Made by a program: the position numbers and the translations under genes
Part shown: positions 7,720 through 16,450 of the stretch, piece by piece
Layout: every line of letters starts with the position of its first letter
Position numbering within the stretch: the first letter of the stretch is position 1
Source: Paenibacillus alginolyticus DSM 5050 = NBRC 15375
GTDB taxonomy: Bacteria > Bacillota > Bacilli > Paenibacillales > NBRC-103111
Assembly (NCBI RefSeq): GCF_000422905.1
Contig: NZ_AUGY01000067.1
Span: forward strand, 1-47,307
Reading direction: 5' to 3'
Length of the DNA: 47,307 bases
Notes under the pieces: model-generated
Databases searched by the model: none
Told to the model about the DNA's origin: nothing
Seen by the model: the letters and a program-made list of their open reading frames with translations, nothing else

Positions 7720-8652
7720 ATGACGAAAATTTATAGCAATTTGACAGAGTTAATCGGTAATACGCCGCTGCTCGAGCTCTGGAATTATAATAATCGGCAT
7801 GGACTTGAGGCCAAAGTCGTTGCGAAGCTGGAGTATTTTAACCCGGCTGGCAGTGTAAAAGATCGTATCGGTTTCGCAATGATTAAAGAGGCTGAAAAAT
7901 CAGGAAAGATCAATAAAGAGACTGTCATTATTGAGCCTACCAGCGGAAATACAGGAATCGCTCTTGCTTTTGCAGCGGCTGCGCTAGGGTATCGGTTAAT
8001 CATTATATTGCCAGATTCTTTTAGTATAGAACGCAGGAAATTATTAAAGGCTCTAGGTGCAGAACTTGTTCTCACTCCAGCCTCTGAAGGCATGTTAGGC
8101 GCAATTCGAAAAGCAGAGGAATTAGCTGCCAAGATGCCAAACTCATTTATACCGCAACAATTCAGCAATCCAGCCAATCCGGAGATTCACAGAAATACCA
8201 CGGCCGAAGAAATATGGAAAGATACAGACGGTAAAGTTGATATTTTTATCGCGGGAGTTGGTACGGGAGGGACGATCACGGGTGTGGGTGAGATACTGAA
8301 ACAGAGAAATCCATCCATTCAAGTGATAGCCGTCGAGCCCGCGGATTCACCCGTTTTGTCAGGTGGCAGTCGTGGCGCACATCATATTCAGGGCATCGGT
8401 GCCGGGTTTGTTCCAGATAATTTCAAAAGTTCAGTTGTCGATGATATTTTTACAGTGAGCAATGAGGATGCCGTAATGACGGCCCGTGAACTGGCCAAAA
8501 CGGAAGGTCTGCTGGTCGGTATCTCATCCGGCGCAGCTGCTTACGCAGCAAGTGAAATTGCCAAACGACCAGAGAATAAAGGGAAGACTATCGTGGTTAT
8601 CCTGCCAGATACCGGTGAGCGGTATTTGTCTACGAATCTATTTGATGAGTAA
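7720..8652 (+). CDS. cysK: Cysteine synthase (O-acetylserine sulfhydrylase)
   Basis: A 310-residue fold-type II PLP enzyme making cysteine from O-acetylserine and sulfide. The PLP lysine is Lys47 in the block NPAGSVKDRIG. The substrate loop TSGNTG is at about 74-79, and the glycine-rich phosphate-binding loop GVGTGGTITG at about 176-185. The C-terminal block VGISSGAAAYAA also matches. Length and motifs fit CysK rather than cystathionine beta-synthase. The start ATG 7720 follows AGGGAAGGCGAGG. It is monocistronic, closed by a terminator. Confidence 0.95.
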   Translation: MTKIYSNLTELIGNTPLLELWNYNNRHGLEAKVVAKLEYFNPAGSVKDRIGFAMIKEAEKSGKINKETVIIEPTSGNTGIALAFAAAALGYRLIIILPDSFSIERRKLLKALGAELVLTPASEGMLGAIRKAEELAAKMPNSFIPQQFSNPANPEIHRNTTAEEIWKDTDGKVDIFIAGVGTGGTITGVGEILKQRNPSIQVIAVEPADSPVLSGGSRGAHHIQGIGAGFVPDNFKSSVVDDIFTVSNEDAVMTARELAKTEGLLVGISSGAAAYAASEIAKRPENKGKTIVVILPDTGERYLSTNLFDE

Positions 8653-8667
8653 TAAGTTATAAAGCAA

Positions 8668-8708
8668 AAGAAAGACCAGGAATCCGCGGTAGATCTCTGG
8701 TCTTTTTG
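8668..8708. terminator. Bidirectional terminator between cysK and the convergent MFS gene
   Basis: AAAGACCAG (8671-8679) pairs with CTGGTCTTT (8697-8705). T-rich runs follow on the plus strand (TTTTTG) and on the minus strand (TTTCTTTTG). Confidence 0.8.
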
Positions 8709-8745
8709 TGTTCAGCGGTTTTGAAGGAACTTGCCTTAAAGCCGC

Positions 8746-10281
8746 CTAATGCGATGCGACCGCGAACGTTTCTTTCTCCTTTTCGATCACATGCTTCTCT
8801 TTGCTCATGGCAAAAGCGGCTGCTAAAGCGAGTACTGCAGGGATAAGTCCCCACGCAAATGTGGCCACGATGGAGGAGGAGAGTCCTTCTGATATTTTCC
8901 CGAGGACTTGCTCCGGAATTTGAGTGCGAGTCGCCGGGTCAAGCAGAGCATGCGGGTCTTTAAAGTCTAAACCCTGCGGCATCGCGGATTGACCGTTCCC
9001 TGCAAAGGCATCCGATAAATGCCGGGTTAACGAATGGCTTTGAATAATACCGAAGATGGTGATTCCGATCGTCATGCCGAGTGAGCGAAGGAAATTCAGC
9101 GTAGAGTTCGCAGCCCCTCGTTGACTGGCAGGTACGGAATGAATAGCAGCGTTACTGAGCACAGAGAATGAAGCGCCGATTCCCAAGCCGACTAATATCA
9201 TATAGGCCGTGATAAGCAAACGCGACGAAGCTGGGGTCAACGTAATCAGCAGTGCCATACCAGCCACAAGCAAAATGAGGGTGGAGATCAGGATGGCTCG
9301 ATATGAAAATTTACTAATGAGGAAGCCGCCTGCGGTAGCTGTAACTACAGTGCCGAGCATCATAGGCAGAAGTACGAGACCGGAGTTCGTTGCACTTCCA
9401 CCGAGAACACCTTGAATGAAGATCGGAATATAGACAGATGCCGTAATAAAGGCTGCGCCGCTTAACATCGCGATCGCATTGCTTGCCGAATAGAGGCGAT
9501 CCCGAAACATCCGGAAGGAGATGATCGGTTCCTCTGCCCGCGTCTCCGCATAGAGGAAAATAACCGCGAGAAGAGCAAATCCAGTAAATAAGCTAATGAT
9601 CTGAGCGGAGTTCCAGGCAAATTGCTTACCGCCAAGCTCCATGGCAAACATTAAGCAGACGATGGCACCTACAAGCGAGAATGCGCCGGCCCAGTCGATA
9701 CGTTGTTTAGCATGCTGGAGGGATTCTTTATAGAAAATGGCAATCATCAGGAAGGAAATCAATCCAAGCGGTAAATTAATATAGAAAATCCATTCCCATT
9801 TGATATAGTCGGTCATATAAGCGCCAAGGAGCGGCCCGAAGATGCTGGACATACCGAATACCGCTCCAAACAATCCCATTAGCTTGCCTCTGCTTTCCGG
9901 TTTAACGGCATCGAACATGATTGTGAAAGCGATGGGTACCAATGCGCCGCCGCCAATGCCTTGTATAGCCCGGTACAAGCTTAACTGTACGATTGAGGTA
10001 GCTGTTCCACAAAGAGCAGATCCTAGCATAAACATTAAGATACCAAAGATGAAAAAACGCTTACGTCCATACATATCCGATAATTTACCAAAAATCGGCA
10101 TTCCTGCCATTTCAGCGACCATGTAAGCCGATGTGACCCAAACGAACTTATCGAGTCCACCGAGGTCTGCGATAATGGAGCCCATGGCGGTTGCAACGAT
10201 GGTATTGTCCATCGAAGCCATTAGAATGGCTAGCAGTAATCCGGCTATAACAATGCCGGTTTGATTCGTTGATTTCGTCAT
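8746..10281 (-). CDS. MFS multidrug efflux transporter, DHA2 (EmrB/QacA) 14-TM family
   Basis: 511 residues with about 14 membrane segments. The DHA2 antiporter signature is clear at the N-terminus (LDNTIV-like MASMDNTIVATAMG, then VTSAYMVAEMAGMPIFGKLSDMYGRKR) and in motif C (AIQGIGGGALVPIA, FGPLLGAY). Such pumps exchange drugs for protons in the cytoplasmic membrane. ATG 10281 follows AAGGGAAATGATCAC. A 10-bp inverted repeat lies about 55 bp upstream next to a minus-strand TATAAT (10328-10323), so a regulator site is possible. Substrate unknown. Confidence 0.92.
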   Translation of the reverse strand: MTKSTNQTGIVIAGLLLAILMASMDNTIVATAMGSIIADLGGLDKFVWVTSAYMVAEMAGMPIFGKLSDMYGRKRFFIFGILMFMLGSALCGTATSIVQLSLYRAIQGIGGGALVPIAFTIMFDAVKPESRGKLMGLFGAVFGMSSIFGPLLGAYMTDYIKWEWIFYINLPLGLISFLMIAIFYKESLQHAKQRIDWAGAFSLVGAIVCLMFAMELGGKQFAWNSAQIISLFTGFALLAVIFLYAETRAEEPIISFRMFRDRLYSASNAIAMLSGAAFITASVYIPIFIQGVLGGSATNSGLVLLPMMLGTVVTATAGGFLISKFSYRAILISTLILLVAGMALLITLTPASSRLLITAYMILVGLGIGASFSVLSNAAIHSVPASQRGAANSTLNFLRSLGMTIGITIFGIIQSHSLTRHLSDAFAGNGQSAMPQGLDFKDPHALLDPATRTQIPEQVLGKISEGLSSSIVATFAWGLIPAVLALAAAFAMSKEKHVIEKEKETFAVASH

Positions 10282-10322
10282 GTGATCATTTCCCTTCTTT
10301 ACTCATTCATTTGTATAAACCG

Positions 10323-10361
10323 ATTATAAACAAGTAACCCTGACAAGAGTCTGTCAGGGTT
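10323..10361 (-). promoter_or_regulatory. -10 element and 10-bp inverted repeat upstream of the DHA2 exporter
   Basis: AACCCTGACA-N6-TGTCAGGGTT (10336-10361) is a perfect dyad. On the minus strand it is followed 7 nt later by TATAAT (10328-10323) and not by a T-run, which favours an operator over a terminator for the preceding CBO0543-like gene. Either reading is possible. Confidence 0.45.
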
Positions 10362-10413
10362 GAAAACCGAGTGTGGAAAAGAATTGTGGAAAAGAATGTT
10401 TTGTAGAAGTAGT

Positions 10414-10920
10414 CTATGAAATCGTCTTACGCTTCGGAAAGAGCGTTCGGTAAAGTAATAAATGGATAGATTGCAAAAATAAATAGATCGGTATGGAATA
10501 AACGAGCTGATACCCGTGCTTGTAATGAAAAACACCAACGAGTACACTAAGCCACTCGACACCTATGCCCATAGACGTCCAGAGTAAGATGTAGGGTATC
10601 GTGTAAAAACCGCGTACACCCCATTTTTCGTAAAAATAAATAAATATATAACCAAATGGTGCATACATCAAATAGGAGAAAATATCAAACGGCTGATAAC
10701 GGGATTCGTCACCCACATCGTAGAAATCAAAGGGCGGGACGGCAATGGTATGATCAAACATAAGACCAAAAACGACCCCAATCAACAAATTAAACAAGCT
10801 CTGTGTTAAGGTAAACTTTTTCGGTAATAGCCAAATAGCAAGGGTCCCTATGACAATAATCGCAATGACGAACCATTCATTTCCGTTAAATCTATTATCG
10901 TAAATGATTACGTCGTTCAT
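10414..10920 (-). CDS. CBO0543-family membrane protein
   Basis: 168 residues with about five membrane segments. The pattern NEWFVI, then WLLPKKF, then DHTIAVPPFDFYD and FDIFSYLMYAPFGYIFIYFYEKW is one I associate with the CBO0543 family of Bacillales and Clostridium. ATG 10920 is preceded by AAAGGAGC, and its first bases overlap the stop of the upstream membrane gene (ATGA), so the two are translationally coupled. No function is known to me. Confidence 0.72.
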   Translation of the reverse strand: MNDVIIYDNRFNGNEWFVIAIIVIGTLAIWLLPKKFTLTQSLFNLLIGVVFGLMFDHTIAVPPFDFYDVGDESRYQPFDIFSYLMYAPFGYIFIYFYEKWGVRGFYTIPYILLWTSMGIGVEWLSVLVGVFHYKHGYQLVYSIPIYLFLQSIHLLLYRTLFPKRKTIS

Positions 10921-11387
10921 AGAGATTGCTCCTTTTGCTGTAGGTGTTGTAACATACGGCCGATCCAATAACTGAGAACCATCATTGATACAATGAGTAA
11001 GCATTCATAGAAAATGTTCCATCTCTCATAGGTTAATGCACCATTGAATCTTAGGAATTGGCCTGTGCAGAAGAGATAAGAGAATGTATACAGAGAAATG
11101 CCTACTTTTGTACTTCGTTTCCATGTGGTCAGGTAGACATTGGCAAAAGTGAGAAGAGTTATTGAAAAGGTGAAGTCCCTATGTAAAATCATCGAAAGGA
11201 ATTCAGGAACCTTTCTGCTGAGTTGGAAAACTTCTAAAGTATCACTAAGAATCGTTAATTTGTTAATATCCACGACAGCTAAGAGCATGTAAAGCAATAC
11301 GTTCGTTATGATAGACAACTTATTGGGCAGGAAAGCGAATATAAGGATACTAAACCAAACAAAAAGCAGGCAAATGACTAGAATCAA
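10917..11387 (-). CDS. Unknown membrane protein coupled to the CBO0543 gene
   Basis: About 156 residues with four to five predicted membrane helices and few polar motifs; I do not recognise a family. The reading frame opens at a TTG at 11408, but AAGGAG at 11400-11395 points to TTG 11387, six to seven nt downstream, as the start. The pair may be diverged paralogues or partner subunits. No promoter or regulator stands out. Upstream, 11409-11520 holds nothing I can assign. Confidence 0.6.
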   Translation of the reverse strand: MILVICLLFVWFSILIFAFLPNKLSIITNVLLYMLLAVVDINKLTILSDTLEVFQLSRKVPEFLSMILHRDFTFSITLLTFANVYLTTWKRSTKVGISLYTFSYLFCTGQFLRFNGALTYERWNIFYECLLIVSMMVLSYWIGRMLQHLQQKEQSL

Positions 11388-11520
11388 GGCAGGGCTCCTT
11401 TGCGACAAAATAGTCGAATAGCGTAAAAAGATGCAAATCAGTATTGACTCCTATTTTTACCTTTATTGCGTTGTTTAAACCATCTATTAGGTGGGAGCAG
11501 TTGACCTCTAAGTAAACAAA

Positions 11521-11572
11521 AAAGATTGCCTTCAACCCTTCCTTTCTTGGCCAGGTGGTTGGCAATCTTTTC
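11521..11572. terminator. Terminator after the lipase gene
   Basis: AAAGATTGCC (11521-11530) pairs with GGCAATCTTT (11561-11570), with further pairing of CAACC and GGTGGTTG inside. On the minus strand it is followed by TTTTTTG, directly after the lipase stop codon. Confidence 0.75.
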
Positions 11573-12353
11573 AGTTCGGACAAAATCCTGGAGTCTTAGC
11601 GTATAACTGCTTCGTGAAGCGGGGATCCAGCTTGGCAAGTTCATTGAAATAGTTGCTAATCGAGTGATTAGCGGTGACGGAGCCTCTTTGAAAAGTTAAT
11701 TCAACTCCCTTTTTTACATGAATATAATGATAAACCTGATCCGTTCGAGGAGATTTATAAATGAAGGGCGGAAGTAAAGGGACGAAGTCGTTGGTATTAT
11801 AGATCCGATAGTGAGGCCCGGTCCTGCGGTCGAAAAGACTAGCGAATGCCTGATTTCCAACGCGCGGTGAAGCATAAGTATACACGGAAGGATTTTTAAA
11901 TTTCGTGTTTGTGGAAATATCGGCCGCGCATAAAGCAGCGAGAGCTCCTCCAAGACTGTGGCCTGTGATGTATAGCGTTTTCTCCGTAGAAAGTTTGTTT
12001 AGTGTTGTCACAATCGATTTGCGGGCTGATCGGTAGATGTCGAGAAAACCCTCGTGTACGAGGCACTGCTCTTTGGAGTAAGGAAACTGGGTTTGCCTAG
12101 CAATGGCATCGGAAATCCAATCGGAAGTCGTATGCGTGCCTCGAAATACGATGACAATTTGTCGATCAGATTCGGCAATAAAGCCGAAAAACTTTTTTTC
12201 ACTCAGGATGGAAGTCGCCTTGAAGGAGGAAACCATCCGGTAATCGTTTGGCAAGATAACGCTTTCGGGACCATTTTCAAATTGACCATAGCTTTGGCTG
12301 CACATAGCTGCTAGAAAGATAGCCGTCCGTGTATCTAATGAGTTGCTGAGCAT
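11571..12353 (-). CDS. Class 3 lipase-like alpha/beta hydrolase
   Basis: A 260-residue protein without a signal peptide. It has the lipase class 3 order: FRGT oxyanion strand (about 70-73), nucleophile elbow GHSLGG with Ser133, Asp189 in NTNDFVP, and the closing His in YHYIH (209/212). Family members hydrolyse acylglycerols; a cytoplasmic location or non-classical export is implied by the lack of a leader. The start ATG 12353 follows GGAGGAA. It diverges from the ABC exporter gene. Real substrate unknown. Confidence 0.85.
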   Translation of the reverse strand: MLSNSLDTRTAIFLAAMCSQSYGQFENGPESVILPNDYRMVSSFKATSILSEKKFFGFIAESDRQIVIVFRGTHTTSDWISDAIARQTQFPYSKEQCLVHEGFLDIYRSARKSIVTTLNKLSTEKTLYITGHSLGGALAALCAADISTNTKFKNPSVYTYASPRVGNQAFASLFDRRTGPHYRIYNTNDFVPLLPPFIYKSPRTDQVYHYIHVKKGVELTFQRGSVTANHSISNYFNELAKLDPRFTKQLYAKTPGFCPN

Positions 12354-12449
12354 AAGTCCATTCCTCCATACACACAGGATGCCGTTTCCCTATATATATG
12401 AAAAGATTGGACACCTGTCCTCGGACAATGGCCTATTTTCTAGAAAGCA

Positions 12450-12478
12450 TTCAGCTGGCAGACCCTATCAGGTATAAT
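12450..12478 (+). promoter_or_regulatory. Promoter of the ABC exporter gene
   Basis: TTCAGC (12450-12455), 17 nt, TATAAT (12473-12478). The predicted start near 12485 lies after the in-frame ATG at 12398, which is one reason to reject that longer reading. Confidence 0.65.
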
Positions 12479-12502
12479 AGGCGAAGGAAGGTGGGGATAC
12501 AT

Positions 12503-14218
12503 GTGTTAAAACGCTTTTTTTCGTATTATCGGCCCTATAAGCACTTATTTATTTTGGATTTTACCTGTGCGGTTGTGGCTGGGCTCCTAGAACTGGGTTT
12601 CCCGCTTGCTGTTAATCAGGTCGTTGATAAATTGCTTCCTGCCGGGAATTGGAATTGGATTCTTTGGGCTTGCGCGGGTTTGCTTGCTGTCTACGGACTC
12701 AACACGGTGCTAAATTTCATAGTCACGTATTGGGGGCATAAGCTAGGGATTAATATCGAGACGGATATGCGAAAAAAGATGTTCGATCATCTGCAGAAGC
12801 TCTCATTTCGGTTCTACGACAATAACAAAACGGGTCAATTGATGTCCCGAATGGCAAACGATCTGCTTGAAATAGGTGAAGTTGCGCATCATGGTCCGGA
12901 GGACTTGTTCATTGCGGTAATGACGCTGATCGGTGCACTTCTGCTTATGCTTCATATTAATATGAAGTTAGCGCTCTTAACCTTTGTTATCGTCCCATTT
13001 TTGCTATGGATAGCGGTGTATTTTAATCAAAAAATGACCAAGACGTTCCGTCGAATGATGGGTGACCTCGCCGATATTAACGCAAGAGTCGAAGATAATA
13101 TTGGAGGGATTCGTGTCGTTCAAGCTTTTGCAAATGAGTCCTATGAGAAGAAGCTGTTTGAAGATAACAATGGACGGTTCCGGCTGACAAAGCTGCTGTC
13201 CTATAAAATTATGGCGTGGAATGTCTCGCTGAGTTACATTTTGATGCGTTTGGTAACGGTTTTCGTCCTTATTTGCGGCACTTGGTTCGTAATCGACAAG
13301 CAGATTACCTATGGTGAATTTATTGCTTTTGTTCTCTTAACGAATGTTTTTCTAGGCCCTATTCAGAAAATTAATAATGTCATTGAAAGCTACCCAAAGG
13401 GAATTGCCGGCTTTAAACGGTATGTGGAAGTCATTGATACGGAGCCTGAGGTAGCTGATCAGCCGAATGCTGTGAAGGTTAGTCATCTCGAAGGTCAAAT
13501 TACGTTCGACTCTGTGTCATTCGGCTACGGGGATGAAGCCCGTGTATTGAATGAGATCAGCTTATCCATTCGCGCGGGAGAAACCGTTGCTTTCGTGGGA
13601 CCATCGGGCGCTGGGAAGACCACGATCTGCAGCTTGCTGCCCCGATTCTACGATGTGAGCGCGGGCAGCATTTCCATTGATGGCCTCGATATTCGCGGCA
13701 TCCAGTTGGAGTCGCTGCGCCGTCAGATCGGCATCGTGCAGCAGGATGTGTTCCTGTTCTCCGGCACGTTGCGGGAGAACATTGCGTACGGCAAGCTTGG
13801 CGCGACGGATGAGGAAATCTGGGAAGCTGCGCGGCGCGCGCAGCTGGCGGGTTATATCCAGACGCAGCCGAAGGGGCTGGATACGGTTGTCGGAGAGCGC
13901 GGCGTCAAGCTCTCTGGCGGTCAGAAGCAGCGCCTCGCGATCGCGCGGATGTTCTTGAAGAATCCGCCGATTCTCATCCTCGATGAGGCGACGTCGGCGC
14001 TCGACACGGAGACAGAGTCGGCGATTCAGCAGTCGCTGGCCGAGCTGTCGCGTGGCCGCACGACGCTAGTCATTGCTCACCGGCTGGCGACGATCAAGAA
14101 TGCCGATCGTATCGTCGTCGTGACGGAGCAAGGCATTACCGAGCAGGGCGGACACGAGGAGCTTATCGCTGTGGGCGGTGTGTACAGCCGCTTACACCAA
14201 GCGCAGTTCAGCTCTTAA
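12503..14218 (+). CDS. ABC exporter, fused transmembrane and ATPase domains (MsbA/LmrA type)
   Basis: About 571 residues: six membrane helices (to about 330), then a nucleotide-binding domain with Walker A GPSGAGKTT (about 366), Q-loop, signature LSGGQ (about 470) and Walker B ILILDEATSALD (about 490). Half-transporters of this type dimerise and export lipids, drugs or peptides. I start at GTG 12503, 7 nt after AGGTGGGG and downstream of a good promoter; the frame is open back to 12398. The ATPase half is clearly more GC-rich than the membrane half: 39 of 60 bases are G/C at 13801-13860 and 24 of 60 at 12961-13020. Substrate unknown. Confidence 0.9.
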   Translation: MLKRFFSYYRPYKHLFILDFTCAVVAGLLELGFPLAVNQVVDKLLPAGNWNWILWACAGLLAVYGLNTVLNFIVTYWGHKLGINIETDMRKKMFDHLQKLSFRFYDNNKTGQLMSRMANDLLEIGEVAHHGPEDLFIAVMTLIGALLLMLHINMKLALLTFVIVPFLLWIAVYFNQKMTKTFRRMMGDLADINARVEDNIGGIRVVQAFANESYEKKLFEDNNGRFRLTKLLSYKIMAWNVSLSYILMRLVTVFVLICGTWFVIDKQITYGEFIAFVLLTNVFLGPIQKINNVIESYPKGIAGFKRYVEVIDTEPEVADQPNAVKVSHLEGQITFDSVSFGYGDEARVLNEISLSIRAGETVAFVGPSGAGKTTICSLLPRFYDVSAGSISIDGLDIRGIQLESLRRQIGIVQQDVFLFSGTLRENIAYGKLGATDEEIWEAARRAQLAGYIQTQPKGLDTVVGERGVKLSGGQKQRLAIARMFLKNPPILILDEATSALDTETESAIQQSLAELSRGRTTLVIAHRLATIKNADRIVVVTEQGITEQGGHEELIAVGGVYSRLHQAQFSS

Positions 14219-14270
14219 GCCGGGTTGCAGCGAACTAGCTTTGGTTAGTTTCGTTGCGGCCTCTTTTTAT
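14219..14270 (+). terminator. Terminator of the ABC exporter gene
   Basis: GCAGCGAACTA (from about 14226) pairs with TTAGTTTCGTTGC, flanked by GCC/GGC, and is followed by CTCTTTTT. It begins at the stop codon. Confidence 0.75.
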
Positions 14271-14363
14271 TTCCAAGTATAGGATAGAACTTCCAAATGA
14301 ATCGTGATAAACTATGAAAATAGTTATCTACCATCGGTGAATAATAGAACGAGGTGACAATAG

Positions 14364-15434
14364 TTGAAGTCGATAATTCGGTGGCTGTTGCTTGGCTTAT
14401 TTACACTCGTGTGCATTTTCTTTCTAAGCAATATCCGTAATGCCTTCTTATCTGCGCAGCCGGATCAGATTCGGGTCGCAATAGGTCCGGATACGAGCAT
14501 CCAGAAAATAAGTGAGCAGCTGCCTGGCAGTCAAGTTCTAAATGAAAAAGCGGGCATACTGTCTGTTCCTTATGGAAAGTCGTGGGACTATATCGGAAAG
14601 ACATTGTCGATCAAAGGCATATTTCGTGCGACCACTGTGCCTCTCGAGCATCCCATTATTTCCTGGCGTTATTACGGTTATTCACTGAAAGAGCAAATCA
14701 AAGGATTCGCACAGGGGGATTTAGGCAAATTCCGCAGTCCTTTCAATAGAAAAGAGGTTGCTGTTCTTGGGGAACTCCCCAACATGCTTCTTCGTACATG
14801 CACTTATTTCATTCCTGGTTTATTGCTCGCGATTGTGCTTAGTGTGATATTTGCGATGATAGCATCCATGTTCCGCCGATTAGGTGCCTTGATGGATGGT
14901 ACGCATGGCCTACTTGTCGGCTTGCCTGATTTTTTCTTAATCGTTCTCATCCAATTGGGGGCGATCTATGCGACGAAATATTTGGGGCATTTTGTGCTGC
15001 TTATTGTTCAAGTCGGCGATAAAACGCCGTTCCTCATCCCGTTTCTTACGATCGCACTGATTCCCTCGGTCACCATCTACGGCACCCTTCGCATTGCGAT
15101 TGCGCGTGAGCTTGGGCAGGATTATGTCGTTACCGCATTAGCCAAAGGGTTAACCCGCAGAGAGGTGCTCGTTTCTCACGTTATGCGAAATGTAATGCCT
15201 GATTTGCTGGCAATCTTGCCCAAAGCGACCACTTTGGCACTCGCCAGTATGGCTGTTGCGGAAGCAATCTGCGGAATCTCAGGTTTGGGAGGCTTTATTG
15301 TATCCCCAGCTTTACAGAGTGTTTCTTCCATGTCGGCTATCTGTATGGCGCTTGCACTAGTCGCTATGGCTTTTCATGTGTTCTACGCACTCTTGCGTAG
15401 GAAGTTTATTGTTCGTACAGGGGAGGCGGTTTGA
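14364..15434 (+). CDS. ABC transporter permease, OppB/DppB type, orphan
   Basis: 356 residues: an N-terminal membrane helix, a long extracytoplasmic stretch (about 30-120), then five core helices with the binding-protein-dependent permease motif (ARELGQDYVVTALAKGLTRR region, the EAA loop that docks the ATPase). This is the layout of peptide/nickel-type inner permeases. TTG 14364 has GAGGTGAC upstream. Its stop overlaps the start of the second permease by four nt. No ATPase or binding protein is encoded nearby, so the pair must use partners from elsewhere or have another role. Confidence 0.85.
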   Translation: MKSIIRWLLLGLFTLVCIFFLSNIRNAFLSAQPDQIRVAIGPDTSIQKISEQLPGSQVLNEKAGILSVPYGKSWDYIGKTLSIKGIFRATTVPLEHPIISWRYYGYSLKEQIKGFAQGDLGKFRSPFNRKEVAVLGELPNMLLRTCTYFIPGLLLAIVLSVIFAMIASMFRRLGALMDGTHGLLVGLPDFFLIVLIQLGAIYATKYLGHFVLLIVQVGDKTPFLIPFLTIALIPSVTIYGTLRIAIARELGQDYVVTALAKGLTRREVLVSHVMRNVMPDLLAILPKATTLALASMAVAEAICGISGLGGFIVSPALQSVSSMSAICMALALVAMAFHVFYALLRRKFIVRTGEAV

Positions 15435-16393
15435 AGATGATGAAACGCTCCTCAACGGCTTACTACTGTTCGATTGCACTCATCGTGCTCATTCTGCTTG
15501 TGATGATATTCGGCACATGGCTTGCGCCCCATGGGATTACGCCAGATGACAAGATTAATATGATCCAATATCAAGAGGACGGTAAAACGAGATACAGCAT
15601 TCCGCCATATGCGCCGAACAGCACCTTCTTGCTGGGCACCGATCATAGGGGCTTTGATGTGCTGAGCTTATTGCTGAACGGGTTGAAATATACATTGGGT
15701 ACGGCGTTAGCGTTAACCTTGTTTCGCTTTGTTTTTGCCCTCCCATGGGGATTGTGGAGCGGAACCACAGGCAAAGGATGGGGCATTCTTCGCTCCATGC
15801 AGTGGGTCGTTTCCTCGATGCCTGCGTTTGTCTTCTTGTTCCCGCCTTTAGCAGGTATGTACTTTGGGCTGCGGCTTGATCAAGGGCTGAAGGCAGACCC
15901 GCATTACCAGCTGCTGTTCTCGGTTACTTTTGTCAGCCTAGTCACATTCATTGGGATATTCCCTTTAGCCCATCAGGTGGCAGATCGGACACGTTATTAT
16001 AATGAACGGCTATTTATTGAAGTGTCCCGTTTGATGGGCGGTTCTTTCTTCCACCGAACGATGCGACATTTGGCTCCCTGTATGAGAAATGAAATGTTGT
16101 TCATCTTCCTAAGCGAATTCATGCAGGTGCTCTTCTTGTTAGGCCAGTTGGCTGTATTTAACATTGTGCTTGGCGGCATTGAGACCATTGGTGATAGCGA
16201 TGCTGGCTATTCCATCGCCATCACCACATCGGGTGAATGGTTATCGCTAATCGCCTATGGCTCAAGGTACATTCGACTGCATCCATGGATTATTCTGAGT
16301 GCAGGGACCAGCTTCGCAGGACTATTCCTGGCACTGCAGTTTTTCTTGAATCAGCTCAAACGCCGCTACGGCAGTGAACGTCAATTGATGTGA
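15431..16393 (+). CDS. ABC transporter permease, OppC/DppC type, orphan
   Basis: 320 residues with one N-terminal helix and five more. The sequence FLLGTDHRGFDVLSLLLNGLKYTL is the characteristic OppC/DppC segment (TDxxGRDV-like) before the permease core, and FIEVSRLMGGSFFHRTMRHLAP is the EAA loop. TTG 15431 is coupled to the upstream stop and has GGGAGG just upstream; ATG 15437 in the same frame is an alternative. It pairs with the OppB-like permease as a heterodimer. Substrate class is likely peptide- or nickel-like by family. Confidence 0.85.
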   Translation: MKMMKRSSTAYYCSIALIVLILLVMIFGTWLAPHGITPDDKINMIQYQEDGKTRYSIPPYAPNSTFLLGTDHRGFDVLSLLLNGLKYTLGTALALTLFRFVFALPWGLWSGTTGKGWGILRSMQWVVSSMPAFVFLFPPLAGMYFGLRLDQGLKADPHYQLLFSVTFVSLVTFIGIFPLAHQVADRTRYYNERLFIEVSRLMGGSFFHRTMRHLAPCMRNEMLFIFLSEFMQVLFLLGQLAVFNIVLGGIETIGDSDAGYSIAITTSGEWLSLIAYGSRYIRLHPWIILSAGTSFAGLFLALQFFLNQLKRRYGSERQLM

Positions 16394-16399
16394 AGAAGA

Positions 16400-16442
16400 G
16401 AAGGTCGGGGTTCCATCCTAAGGATGAGCTCCCACCTTTTTC
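16400..16442 (+). terminator. Terminator of the permease operon
   Basis: A long imperfect stem between AAGGTCGGGGTTCCATCCT and AGGATGAGCTCCCACCTT, followed by TTTT, starts seven bp after the second permease stop. Confidence 0.8.
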
Positions 16443-16450
16443 CATTTTAA

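Noticed and set aside
12398..12502. N-terminal extension of the ABC exporter from ATG 12398
   Set aside because: The promoter at 12450-12478 lies inside it, and AGGTGGGG correctly precedes GTG 12503.
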